A stretch of DNA of 64,000 nt from Lanius collurio (lineage: Eukaryota > Chordata > Aves > Passeriformes > Laniidae): contig JACBWW010000012.1 of assembly GCA_020086605.1 (NCBI GenBank), forward strand, positions 18,473,753-18,537,752, in the 5' to 3' direction. The notes beneath the pieces were generated by a model that saw only the letters and a program-made list of their open reading frames with translations, made no database searches and was not told the DNA's origin. The position numbers and the translations under genes were made by a program. Below are positions 24,901 through 37,500 of the stretch, piece after piece. Positions within the stretch are counted from its first letter, which is position 1. Every line of letters begins with the position of its first letter.

Positions 24901-27900
24901 GGAAGTGCTGCACAGGCTGGCCAGGATTTCATGAGGGTAGGCAAACCCTTCCAGCAGCATATTTGTTATTTCCTGCTCCACCCGAGGTCAGAGACGGACC
25001 CTCAATGGCAGTGGGACACCAGAGCTTCTGCACACACAGACGCAGAGACAAACACACACGTGTGCTCGCTGTGTGGCTGTGCTGCAGCCTGGCAGGTGCC
25101 TACCTGAGATCACCTCCTTGGGAAAGCGGGAGGCAATGGCCTTGCTGTCGGTCAGCGGTGTGAGGATGGCAGCGGTGTTCCCCAGCATGCTGCCAATGCC
25201 CAGCATCAGCAGCATGAAGAAGTAGAGCACCGAGTACAGCTGGGGCACCTCCATGTTTTTGATCGCTTCTGAATAGACTATAAATGCCAGTCCCGTCCCC
25301 TGGACAGCCTGACAGAGACAAGGGGGGGAAACTGAGTTACAGGCAGCTCCTCAGCTTGATAAAGGATGTAAAATGTAAGAGAGTGACTCTGTGTCATGAC
25401 AAAGTTTGCACAGCAAAGGTAGGTGAGGTCTTCACTGTTTTATACCAACTGCACAGACACTGGGTGCTGATGACCCAAGTGAGCCCCTGCCCCATCCTGA
25501 GGTGTAGAAATGATCCCCAGCCCTTGGTCAGGCACCTCCTGGGCTCACATGGGGCACCTGAGCTCAGTGGGAGCAAAGGGACAGCACAAACTGGCAACTC
25601 ACTGTGTCTAGCTCAGCTTCCAAGCTGCAGTTTTTAATCTGTGGCGCTAATTGGGCATATTCCTGCGGGTAGGTGGCCATGAGGTAGTCTTTCATCTCGT
25701 TGAGGTTGTCTGCTGTTAAGGAGCCTTCCTCCAGGTCAAAAGCATTCAGCAGCAGCAGGATCACCCTGGGAAGGATTACAGGAATTTAATGGCTTTCAGG
25801 CCCAGACCACTTCCCTTTTCTCCACTGGCCCCCATGGGGATGCTTTGCTGGCCCCAGGGCTTCAGTCTCTCTGGGTGAGAGCAGCATTTCCAGCACAGTA
25901 TTGGGACATGGGCAACCTTGTGGTCATCTGTGCCTTGAGGGGAGCAGCTCGTGTACCCAAACTGCTGCTCCCAGGCAGGTATTTTGGGTGCTGGCCAGTC
26001 AGTGTTGGCTGATGTCTCTTTCCCTTTGCCCTCCGGTCTCATGTCCACACCCCACCAACTTTAAAGTCTTTTGGCAACAAGCAAGAACTAGCAGCTTGGT
26101 TTCCTCTCTGATCAGCAGATAGATTAAAAGCTTTAAAAATATGAGTAAATGTGTAACTGTCATGGGCCCTGTGCCAGGAACTACATGCAAGCTTGCAGCT
26201 ACAGGACACAATCCTGCAGGCTGCTGGGCTCTTGCAGAGCAAGGAGGCTGAGCTCCTGGAACAGAGCTTAGCCTTAAAAAGTGGGATCTGAGCATCACTG
26301 CATTTATCAATCAGCTCCCCCACACTCCCTGGCGTGTGTGCCAGGACAAGAACACAGGGGAAAGTGCCTCTGTGACCTGCCCAGGCAAACTCATCCTCTT
26401 GACCAGGCCCGTGCTTGGAAGCAGCACCCAGGTGTCAAAAGGCAAAGCGCTCTGACCTCTCATCTCAGGCTTCATTGCTTTGAATAGCTCCTTTAGCTTT
26501 ATTAGGGCAGTATCGGGTCCAGTCTTGGGGCAGTGCTGGCAGTGCTGCGTGCTGTTACTTATTTACCCCCTCCCTCACCTGCCCCAGAACAGCTTGCAGT
26601 GGAAAGCCAGTGAAACAGCAGGCTCTTACTTGTTGATACAGCTCTCATAGTTAAAGGTGGCCTTGAAGCCGTAGATGGAGAAAGTGACGATGCTGGCGAA
26701 TACGGAGGTGGTGCTGTTGATGAGGGACACGATGATGGCGTGTCTCTCGCAGTTGTTGCTGGGCTCGTTGTAGCTGGCAAAGGCGATGAGGCTGCCGAAG
26801 CCAAGGCCCAGTGAGAAGAAGATCTGTGTGGCAGCGCTGATCCAGGTCTTGGGGTTCGACAGCTGCTCCAGCTGCAAAAGCCAGACGAGAGAGCAAGACC
26901 ATGAAGTTTCACACCAGTGCCCAGCACTGCCCCTTCCAGCCTGCAGGGATGGGGACAAGGCCAGGGATGGGCCCCTTTGTGCAGTCATTTTAGGTCAGAG
27001 GTGGTTTTGGGTAGGGTTACTGCTCTCACTGAAAGTAATAGGTTATGCTAATGGGAAGGTCTTTTTCTGCAGGAAAAAGCAAGCAGCATATGGGTACCAT
27101 GGCAGAACAGCCTCCAGCCACTCCCAGCTGGGGTTTCCAGCTCCCAGACCTACGCTACTGCTGCAAAAATTCAGTATAAATAAAAGGAGAACCAAGACCT
27201 TTTAAAAACTTACATGCTCAGTAACCAATAACATTTTCTGAAAAATTCAATAGTTTTTCTGTACCTTTGGCGTGAACATGTAGATGAGCCCATTCACAGC
27301 TCCATGAAGTGTTAATCCTCTGATGAGGTATATGATGAGAACACAGTATGGCAAAGAGGCTGTCACATACACGACCTGGGGAAAGAAGGGAAAGACCTTG
27401 GTCTAAAGAATACATAAAGCAAAGCTAATCTGCTATGTCAGTCTCACTTTACATAAATAATTTCCATTATTCTGTTTGTTATCATGTATTAGTCTTTGAA
27501 GAAGTATTATCAGACAAATCTAATTCTAGATTTACATTTTAGGGAAACAAGTTTTTAATAATACTGAAGACCTGCATTACTCTTCCCAGGGTCTTCTCTT
27601 TCATGGGAAAACAAGCAAAAATCTGAAATATTTGCAGTGTTCACAAACTCAGTGACTATCTATCACAGACTCATTAGGCAAAGGTCATTCATCATTTGCT
27701 CTATAAGGAAAGTTCATAAAAGGTCAAAATAAAATTTGAATTGAATCAAATTGAATCAAAATTTAATTGAATCAGTTGCAGCAAGTTTGAGAGGTTATTC
27801 CTAGTTTACAGTCTCTTGGCTTTCTTGTATTTGACTAAGACGATTTGGGGATTACAGCCCTCAGCTTGCTGCTTAGTCGAGGCTCAGCCAGGACATTGGG

Positions 27901-30900
27901 GTTTTTCTCCCCACTTCCTCATGATTTCTGCTGTGAGTAAAAAGCAAGCAAAAACTGTCCAGTAGATGTAAATTTTTTTTGTTACAAAGACCAAGGAATA
28001 GATGTCTCCTGACATGGCTCTGCCATGCCAGATGTCTTTCCTCATGGCCGGCAGCCTGGCAAATGGTTTTGCAGAGAGCTGGCTGTGTTTAAAGGACTTT
28101 TCTGGATTATTTTTTTAGTATCACTCTAGTGTTTTGGTTGTCAGCTGCAACTTGACAGGGCAGCAGAGGCAGCAGAGCTCGGCGCTCCGGGGGAGATGCC
28201 GTGACCGCAAGGAACAGCAGCCATCCCGCACTGCCTCCCCACGCCCCGCCCGGGCTCGGCAGGGCTGTGCCCCGCTCTCACCTTGCCGGTGGAGGCGGTG
28301 CCGCGGAGGATGCAAAGGTAAACCACGAGCCAGGCCAGCGTCAGGCACAGCGCCTGCTCCCACTGCACGCTCCCGCTGGCCTCCAGCGACGGCGAGATGT
28401 TCAGGGTCTGCCGGTACCAGAAGTACTGCGTGGACGATGTCTTCTCACACTCCTCCTCGTAGCCCGTGCGGTTGCTGTTGAGGGGGCAGGTGGCCCATGG
28501 CAGGGGGTCCTGGGGGGGAGGGACATGGAGTGAGTGCCATCGGCACGGCAGGCAGAGCCGAGGTGCCCGTCAGGAAGAGGCAGGATGATGGCAAGGGCGG
28601 CTTTCTGCCCGGGCTTGCTTCTCTGTGCAGGGTGCTGCCCGGGGATGGGGATGACCCTCTCTCCCCCGGGGATGATCTCTTTTGACACTGTCCCTTGGGA
28701 ATGACCCTCTCCCCAAGATTGATGCTTTCTGATCTTCTCCCCTGGGGACAACCCTTTCTGACTCTCTACCCAAGGACAGATCTGCTCTGTCCTTTTTCCT
28801 TGGGGATGACCAGGCTGATTCTCTCCCCAAGGACTGAGTCTCCTTAACCTTCTCCCCTGGGGCTGACACTCTCCAAGCCTCTCCCATGGGGTCAAACCTC
28901 TCCCCTGCTATCAGACAGGCCCATCCCTGGCACCAAGGCACAGGTGACTGAAGAGTCACAAGGCTGGCCTTCACCTGAATTTCATGGTGAAGAGAAGACA
29001 GTGGCAAATGCCTCTGGGAAGACCACGGAGGGAGACATCACTGCATCACTTTTCCCTCCAGAAAAGCCCTGGGTTTCTGAAGCTTCTGACAACCCCCCAC
29101 CTCCCCTTCCCAGCTGACAATAGTGCCATGCAACATCCAGCACCAACGCAAAGCCACCACGACCCTCCACAGCCACAGTGGGGCCAAACTGGGCCATTGG
29201 GAGCCCACACACCTGGAAAGAGTGGAAGAGGTACCAGAAGGCCCAGGCGTTTATCACGTTGTAGTACATGGAGAGGAAGAAGGAGACAACAACACTGGCA
29301 ACTCCTGCAGGTATGGAGGGAGACACTTGGTCAACAGCAAAATCCCAAAATGCCCAGGGTTCCTGTGGGGTGTGGGAGCAGCACCACCATGGCTGATGCA
29401 GCAGGGGCTGTGTCCCTGCACAACCCTGTCCCTGTCACTGCAGACACTGCCTCCTCCTCCCGCCAGGACTATCCTGAACTGGATTTTATACTCTAGGCCC
29501 CAGGGAGAGACTATTCAATGTATCATTAAAAATATAATGTGTGTGCATGCAAACTAATGATAGCTTGGGTTTTCAGGGTGATTTAATAACATAAAAATGT
29601 ATCTAAGAGTGGACATTAGTAAATGGTAGACTGGAACAGTAGGAAATTAAGGCACTATTTTATCACTCATGTTGAGCCTGGGAAGGTGCTGTTGGGGTTT
29701 AAATCCCAAGGGCTGGGCTTGGTACTGGCCTTCACACCGTGATTTTGGCAGTCTGCCTGAGAGCAGGGGGACTCACACCTCTGAATCCAGACCCAACACA
29801 GCAAGCTGGGGTCTGGCCCCAATGCCCCACAAGGGACAGGGTAAATGCATGCCACAAGGTGTCTGGCTTTGCTCAGTCTGGTGAGACACAGTGAAACCTG
29901 AGCTCCCATCTGGGAATTCTCTGAAAGACAAAGCTCTTCTTTCTAAAATCACCCACGTTGCCTGTGTGCTGGAAAATACAGATGGAAGTGGAGAACGTAC
30001 CAACACCGCAGAGGTAGGGGCTTATTATTTTCCAGGCGCCAATGCTGCCCTGCCGCATACGCTGCCCCACAGCCAGCTCCAAGTACAGCAGCGGCATCCC
30101 CTCAGCAATCAGCATTACAAGGTAAGGGATCAAAAAGCCACCTGTGAGAACAAACCCAACAGTCAGCCTTCAGCAGACCAGCAGCAAGATAAACACCACA
30201 TTGCCCTATTTGTGTTCAAATCAAGCTGTCAGTGTCCCAGAGGCTGGTTGGGTCTGGGTCCTGTCCAGGCATCTTGAGCATGGCCCAATCCTGAAGGACA
30301 TCTCACAGAGGTTTCAGGCAGTGTCCCAAAGGCTGGTGGGCACTGACTGCCTGGGTGCAGGGAATTTTCCGCAGGGACTTGGCAGGGCTGGGATTTCTGC
30401 TGTTAAACTGTGTTGGTCGGCACTGCGTTGTGGCAGAGCTGCCCAGATGAGTCTGGGCGGTTTGAGCAATGCTGGGGGCTGGGGCTGTTAAAGGGTAACC
30501 AACCACCTGCCAAACCTTGTAAACGATAATGAGACAAAGAGGACGAGGGAAAGATTTACTTCGGTGTGGGGTGTTCTGCCGCACAGTCAAAGAGCTCAAA
30601 GAAAAAGTAACAGCAACGTCTGTGTCAACTAAAGAGTTTTGAGTTACATGTTGAAGTCTGGCCTTGCTAAAAAAAATAAATTAAAACAAACAAACAAACA
30701 AACAAACAAAAAACCAAACAAAAAAACTCCCAAATCCCCATGCTGAGCGCACAAGCACCAGGAAATGAATGAAGGTTTTTCCCCCAGGGCTCCACCTGCG
30801 GGAGCAGACCCTGGGACAGAAGCATAGTGTCTCCTCCTGCATGGGGCTGGTCATCCCTGCTTCCCTCCACATGGAGAGCCACAGAGATGCTCCTTTGGAA

Positions 30901-33900
30901 GAGCAGCAGCAGGAATGGGAAGGTTGACAGTGAGGAAGGGGAAAGGGCCTTCCCACCTGGCAACCAGGATGTGCTTTGGCTTAAATTTCTGTCGGAAAAA
31001 AAATAAAATCCTTGTATTCATCTTGGGGCTCACTTCAGAAAGAGCTGCTGACTGAGTCAAAAGCTGGATTTTTGCGAAGGCTTCCCTGCTTCCCTTTTTA
31101 CAGCAAGCCAAAATATTTACGTAAATATCTCTTATTTAGGATTTAATCTGTGGCATTAACATTCCTTGCAATGGGCTCTGTGCAGCGCTGTGGAGGAATG
31201 AACTCCGTGCAGCGACTGAGGCAAAGACCTGGAAATAAACACAGAGCAATAATCCGGTTTATTCTGCGAATTAATTTCCCACCTCCCAGCTCTCTTGTTA
31301 TTAACAACCCCTTTGTTAGTCTGTTAGATAACTTCCTATGCCGCAAGGGAGCTGTCAGAGGTTTAAGAGCTCCTGCAGGCGCTCCATGCCAGTGGGGTGC
31401 CAGCTGCCCCAGCAGCCACTGAGGGGAGTTCTGCCATGTACCACAGGGAATCAGCATTGAGCCCTTGTGAAGGCTTTTCCACCCTCCCAGCAGTGCTGCC
31501 ACATGTTTGGCATTGATTGTGCCACCTGGCAAGGAGGAGAAATGTCTTCAGGCTTGTTCTTCACCCCAACGTCCCCCGCAGCTGGGGGTGCCAGGGCCAA
31601 GCTCCTGCCCCTTGCTCTGCATCAGGTTTGCACACAGATCTTCCTCCTAACGCCACTCTTCCCAACGAGTAGAGCCAAAATGTCTCGTATAAGGGACTCT
31701 GGGGGCAGCCGATAAACCAGCTCCTTATCAGCTGTGAATCAGCACAGCTCCACTCAACTCCCTGCTCATTTACACGGGCGGTGCTCCCTACGGTGCCAGC
31801 TGTCTGCAAAAACCAGCCCCCAGGCCAGATCCCTGTAGCTGGCAAAACATGGGGAGTGTGCCCAGGGTCTGCTCAAGGCACTGAGCTTGGCCGTGGCACC
31901 CTGGCCCCTGCTAAGGCTCCTGCCTGGTACTCAGGGGCTTCCTTATCCGGGGCTGAGCGCTGCTGAGCACCAGCCCCGCTATAGACCCATCCCAGGCTCG
32001 TTTGAGCCTGGCCCAGCCCGCCCCTGCGAGGTTTGAATGCCCCCTGCTCTGCTCAGGTCATGCTCTCTGCAGGAAAGCAAGGAGAAGGACAAGAAGGAGG
32101 CAAACTGCTGATGAATAGAATGTCAGGTTATAAAGTCTGCAAATACTGTTTATCAGTATCAGCTGCGATAAGGGTCCTATTGCCCTGCTGGGCAGGATAG
32201 GGACTGCCTCTGTGCTTTATGACAAGGAAGATGCCAAATAAACTGGTATTCCCCCCGAATCCCAGCGCCTGGCATTTCCAGCTTTTAAGTTCCTGAAACG
32301 ATGTTCTGCATGTGTAGGTTTTGCAAACCCCTGGAAAGCCACAGAATCCTCTTTAACAGGGCAGTGAATAAAACAATTAAGAAAAGCAAAACCTCCTGTC
32401 AGGAGTTTTAATTTCACAGTAGAAAGAGCTGCCTTTCCCTACATAAATAGAAGTGGTGAAGAGAAAAATAATGGAAAATATAATGGAAAATAATGGAAAG
32501 ACTCTGTTTTAAAACATGCTTTTCAGAAAATACTTGGGCATATCATAGAATCATAGAACAGTTTGAGTTGGAAGGCACCTTTTAAGGGTCATCTAGTCCA
32601 AAGCCCCTGCAATGAGTAGGGAAGTTCATTTAATCTTATATTCAAGTTAACCAAGTGTTCCAGTTTTGGTTACATTTCAGAGAATCCTCACCACCCACAA
32701 TTCAGGTGGCTGGTTAAGAGAACCACACAAAGCCCCCAAAATGTCTGAGTTTTGCTGTCCTTCAGGATGTCTGCCATGATGGGCTGCTAGCAAACTGATC
32801 ACATGCAGTTTGACTGCATACACTCCCATTTTAAGCTTTGTGCTAGAGTTCAGTGTCAGATATGAAGTTTTTACCCTTTAAGCACGTGTAGGCAAATACA
32901 TGCAAAATTGCAACACATCTATCATTTCTGCTATCTGAAGTGTCTAAGAAAGCTTCAGCCACTGCAGTATCTATCTTCAACTCACCCTTCACCCACCACA
33001 TTATCTGCATTTTTCTGACCTGATCCCAGAGGAGAGCTCTGATGCAGTCTCAGCACTGAGATGCCTTTTCAAATAGCAGCATGAACCAATTCCTACTACA
33101 AATGCACTACAAGTGCATTTAGAAGTAAGCTTCCAGCCAAAAAAAACAATCATAAAAGGAGTAAAAAGTCATTAAACAGCTCAGTGTTTCTTCCTGAAAG
33201 GAAGAAAGGGCAGAAGGAGACCACAAGCAGATGAGGCAGATGCTCATCATGTTCCTTTATGCAAGATTGAGACAGGTGCAAACCTACAACAGATGCAGTA
33301 TGAGAAGCAGTAAAAAACTTGGTAGTCTTACAAAGAGGGGCTGTTTCTAAAGATTCTTCAAAACAGTGGTAGATGTATACTAAAGGAGATTATTAGTACT
33401 TAATTAATCTAATTAACTGACTTTTGAATTCCAAGGTACAACAGCTGTGGCTCGTATATGCCACAGACACCATCTTTCTTCAGTTTGGAGCCAGGAGTAG
33501 GAGAAACTTTCAAAGAGGGTTTGGGGGTTTTTTTTGGTTGGCTTATTTATCTTTGGAGGACAAACCAATTTATTCCTTATTTTCAAAGGTTACTGGGAGG
33601 CTTTAGCTGTGAAACTCCTGTTGATTAAGGCGTTTTAGCCAACTCCAGGGCAGATTTGCAGCCAAGTTATCATCTCCTAAAGGCTTTTTATAAAAGACAT
33701 TAATGACAAGTACTTGAAATGATACAGCTGATCTTTAAATTAAATCAGTGTCATCATCTCCCCTTCTCAATATTTTCCAAGTCCCCATAGGTGAATGTAA
33801 AAGGATGTGAACCAGTTTCTGACACCTTCAGAGTGATTCAATGGGGAAAAAATGTAATAAATTAATACCATGTAGATCTGTATCTCTCACTCTACCTCCA

Positions 33901-34298
33901 TTCTTTCAGAAAACATGGGCCTTCCCACTGCTTCATTGCCACTTACAGGAAACAAATGCCACTATATAGGGGCAGCTGTCAGGTAAAAGCCTAATGCTAA
34001 AGAACACACAAAATAAAGCCACAATAAAGCAGACTGCACACCAACAGAAAGCCAGACTTCCTACTCTGCCCTGGACCCTGCTGGGTGGACAGGAATTAGC
34101 ATGGACAACATACCTCTGGAGTTAAAGCTTGCCACACTCCTCCTCAAGGGAAGCAAGAAAATGTAAAACACACTTACCTCCTCCGTACATCTGACATAAG
34201 TATGGAAACCTCCACACATTTCCCAGCCCCACAGCATAGGAAATGCAGGCGAAAATAAACTGCAGGGGATTGTCCCATAAGGGTCGGGATTTCTCCAT
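21938..34298 (-). CDS. SLC6A20: SLC6A20, sodium- and chloride-dependent imino-acid transporter (SIT1)
   Basis: Eleven coding exons, in transcript order: 34298-34178, 30141-30001, 29304-29213, 28509-28282, 27375-27265, 26871-26630, 25765-25603, 25308-25104, 24344-24185, 23179-23014 and 22087-21938 (TGA). They total 1779 nt, 592 residues, the human length. The first exon carries the neurotransmitter-sodium-symporter signature in TM1 ([16 protein letters not shown]). The exon at 28509 encodes extracellular loop 2, with paired Cys and glycosylation sequons NRT and NIS. The exon at 26871 encodes the unwound TM6 region ([20 protein letters not shown]). Family role: Na+/Cl- coupled uptake of proline, hydroxyproline and glycine-related substrates at kidney and gut epithelia, with ACE2 as partner. 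The start at 34298 matches the family; the frame stays open upstream to a GTG, which is unlikely to be used. All splice sites are GT-AG. Confidence 0.97.
27735..27774. repeat. Short tandem repeat of a TTGAATCAAA-like unit
   Basis: About four imperfect copies of a 10-12 bp unit in an intron of SLC6A20. No coding content. Confidence 0.7.
28641..28910. repeat. Degenerate minisatellite in SLC6A20 intron 3
   Basis: Eight or nine diverged copies of a unit of about 27-30 bp with the core TTCTCCCC(A/T)(A/G)GGGA. The array begins about 130 nt upstream (in transcript terms) of the exon at 28509. Because the unit is often a multiple of three, a long open frame appears on the minus strand; its residues are low-complexity and match no family I know. 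Confidence 0.8.
30684..30727. repeat. (CAAA)n microsatellite
   Basis: Run of CAAA units with flanking A runs in SLC6A20 intron 1, likely grown from an old poly(A)-like stretch. Confidence 0.9.
32465..32500. repeat. Tandem ATAATGGAAA repeat
   Basis: Three near-identical copies of a unit of about 10-15 bp in SLC6A20 intron 1. Very short and non-coding. Confidence 0.7.
32541..32625 (-). mobile_element. CR1 LINE 3' tail fragment (SLC6A20 intron 1)
   Basis: TATCATAGAATCATAGAACA followed by GTTTGAGTTGGAAGGCACC and TCATCTAGTCCAAAGCCCC. This is the reverse complement of a CR1 3' terminus, with only about 85 bp recognisable before similarity fades. Confidence 0.85.
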
Positions 34299-34520
34299 TG
34301 CCTTCTTGCAGGCAGAGGTTTCAGCAGAGCCTCCTGCCTTCACTCCCTCAGGTACTCTGCCAACCGTGCCTCACACTCCACGCCAGTCCGGCTTGGAGGG
34401 GAGGGAAAGGCGGAGGAGCTATGCTTGCCAATTCCTATCAAGCTTTTTAATTACTAATCTTATTAACAGGCACATACTGAAATAGGAATGCTGGTAAATA
34501 GATTATAGACACACACAGAA
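34299..34520 (-). promoter_or_regulatory. SLC6A20: Presumed SLC6A20 5' UTR and proximal promoter
   Basis: Sequence immediately upstream of the SLC6A20 start codon. Unlike the other three promoters here it is not a CpG island, which suits a tissue-restricted transporter. On the plus strand, ATTAAC at 34462-34467 (GTTAAT in gene orientation) is an HNF1 half-site within an AT-rich block; HNF1 factors drive many kidney and gut transporters, but the second half-site is poor. No firm TATA box or start site was found. Confidence 0.35.
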
Positions 34521-37500
34521 CTATAAAATTGGTACTTTGGGTGAATAGCTGCTTGGGTTTTGACTGGCATTTCTGGGAAGGATGTGAGCTGAGGGATTTT
34601 TATCGACTCACATGCCAACTTGAAGTTGTGAGGAAATAACACTGGGGCTGCAGTTTGGTTTTGGAATTGGGACACTCCTTCCCCACAGGGCTCCCTTCCT
34701 ACAGAGCAGCATTCATGGGCATGAGGTACCAGCTTGAATTTGATTGCACAGAAGAGGGGTTCCCACACTATTAGGACTGGGTTTAGGAACTGTCAGTGCT
34801 GACTTTCAGGGTAAGAATAAACAGGTCCTCAGACATCCTACCACTGTACCCTGGTGCTCACCTCAACCAACTCAGCACACTCCCCAGTTCCAAAAGTGGC
34901 CTTGAAACAGTCCTATCAGCCATGCAGGTCCCCAGCCTGGTGTGCACTTGAGAATAGCACTCAAGTTTGACCCTCCAGGAACACTGCCCTCCCTATACAT
35001 ACTCCGCATGTGTGTGACAGTGTGAAATGGCCAGTCTTTTCACTTACTTTCATGCTCAAACCCCACTGCTGCAGGCGAACTTTTCTGAGGGGCTGCTGTT
35101 TTAAAATACTTTCAGAAGCAGCAGGGACCAAATACAAAGGCCAGTGGAAAAAGGTGTCTGTGGCCATTGTGGAAGCCAAAGGATCTAGGGGGCCTTTGGG
35201 TCATCTGAAGGTATACTGAGGTGCCAGGTCTGAACGTGAACCCTGTGTGTTTGGACCCCTGCCAAGGTACACTTTGAGTTCAACCACTTTGGACAGGTCT
35301 CCCAGTGAAGGAGGCTGCCAGCAGCGTCCGCAGCAATAAAAAGCAGCTGAGCAACTCCAAGGACTCAGCTTCCTTCCTCTGTTTAAATGGGTTTTTTCCA
35401 GGGCACCTTTCAGGACCATTTTGCAAGTATGACTCACTCAGCTGCTGTCAGTCTCATTCCTCCAATGCCAGGAAATTTGCTCCCTGACAGTGCTGTGTGG
35501 GCTGCTCCAGCAACCCATTGGGCATTGGCCGAGCCAATGCCTCCAGCTGTGGGTACAGGTGAGAGCCCTAGCCCCGGGGCCTTTGGACAGGAGCCCGAAC
35601 TGCAGAGCATGTCATGCAGTGCTGCTGAGCCCAACAGAACCACTCTGGAGGACCTGCTGGCCAGCCACATGTATTACCAAAGTCACCAAGTGGGACTCCA
35701 CTTTTCTCACAGCTTAGAAAAGGTGGTGGCAAGAAATTTACACATTAGGTGCATCCATTCATTGGGGTGTGTTTTAGTGGTGCTAGAGATGTAAGCTGTC
35801 ATTGGAAAATATCAAAGGTTTATCAAAGCCTTCTGTAGTACAGGTTTGAGGGAAGTTTGTGACTTGTTTGCAGTATCTGTGCATTCCTGTCTTGCGTGCA
35901 GAACTGTAACATGCCACCTAGCCCTGAAATATGTCTCATGGATATAGAATTCTGCTGTAAGGAATAATCCAAGGTAATTTTAAATCCATAAGCTGTTAAA
36001 CTGAAAGAGACAGACAATGTGAGTTGTCCCACATAACGAAAATTTTGCAAATTATTAAAAAGTCAAATGCCTGTCCTTGGCAGTGAGATTTATTCTAAAT
36101 GATATGTATAAACAGCTTACAGTACTAAATAATTCACTGACAGGACAGCCTTGAAAAACAGCACATCACTACCACTTGGGATGCTTCTGTGTGAATAGAT
36201 TACTCCTACTGATGAGCATCATCAAGTTAAAGATTTCCTTGCCTTTGTACCTCCTTCCCATTACATTTCAAACTAGTTTACTAATGGACTGGAGGAGATT
36301 GTGCAGGCAGAGAGGTGTAATGTCCTTATCTCAGGTCAGGCCAAATCAGGAAGTTCAGGTGGAATGAGATGAATCTTTGCCTCTCTCTCACAAATGTCAG
36401 CCTCATCAGGAGCTCAGACCACAGACTACTGTGAGATTTTCTTAAAGGTGGTCATGCACACAGACACCCAGCAAAGTGCCTATCATCTAATAGCTCCTTG
36501 AGACACACACTTTAAATATATTTAAATGTATTTAAACAGACAGTGGTTAGGAATCCTTGCTGTGGGACTTTCTATACACACCTAAGATTATCAATATGCC
36601 ATTTCTGATGCTGTTCATGATTTTATCTCCTTTGAACTGCTTTCATTTAGGTTAGGGAAGGGTTTGACCTTTATCTTTAGGTACAAAGACAAGCCTCTAA
36701 TAGACATACACAAGAATTTTTGATCATTTCACTGCTCATATTAAAGAAGGATTAGAAAGAATTTTTTCTCCCAGTACCTAACATATTTGAGCTGTGAGGT
36801 TTGAGGGAGTGGTTGAGAAGGGCAGGGGTTCATTTGCACAGCAGACCAGGGACTGATGGGACTGCCCTATGTAAATCTAGTCAGAAGCTGATAAACAAAG
36901 CAAAGAATCCCATTTCTTACTGAAGCAAAACTACAAGTACTTAGGCAAAGGTATCAACAAAAAATCCTTTGTCTCTTGATGCCAGTACAGTAAAAAGCCA
37001 AATGCCTCTCCCAGCTACCTAAAATGCACACAAAAAGGGAATCTAGGGTCTTAGCGACAGGTTGGGGATCATGACTTCAGGTGTGAGAGAACCTTAATAG
37101 TTCTATTGGCAAAAGTCACAGAAACAAGGCAGGAAGAAATTCTACCAGGTAGCCTGGACCTTATTATGCTACCTCCAACATGTATCACTATAACTCTTAA
37201 GATTTAAAAATAAACCTCTGGGCTTTCCTTGATGAGCCAGACATGTGGGGAGGGGACAAAGTGTCAACAGCTCTGGTGTTTAGTATCTTCCATTCCTGGA
37301 GGCACCCACTTCCAAATGCTTACACAGTATCTGCTTGTGTATCATGTATCATATGATTATCAAAGCAAAGCCATGGAGTCTCTACAGCCACTGCACATAT
37401 TTATTGATGCTGTCAAGGGAAGCAGATATACAGACAAGAGGGTAGCAGGTTCCACATATGGGTTTTCTGTTGGGATTCACTGTTCACAGATGCTACCCTA

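Noticed and set aside
28401..28895. 164-codon minus-strand frame in SLC6A20
   Set aside because: It is produced by the minisatellite plus antiphase reading of the exon at 28282-28509; no family resemblance.
34299..34343. Upstream GTG start for SLC6A20 adding 15 residues
   Set aside because: The ATG at 34298 gives exactly the family N terminus (MEK-RPLW-like) and the 592-residue length; non-ATG initiation is not needed.
35387..35794. 135-codon plus-strand frame between SLC6A20 and LZTFL1
   Set aside because: No conserved motif, no CpG island or splice pattern, and unremarkable composition.
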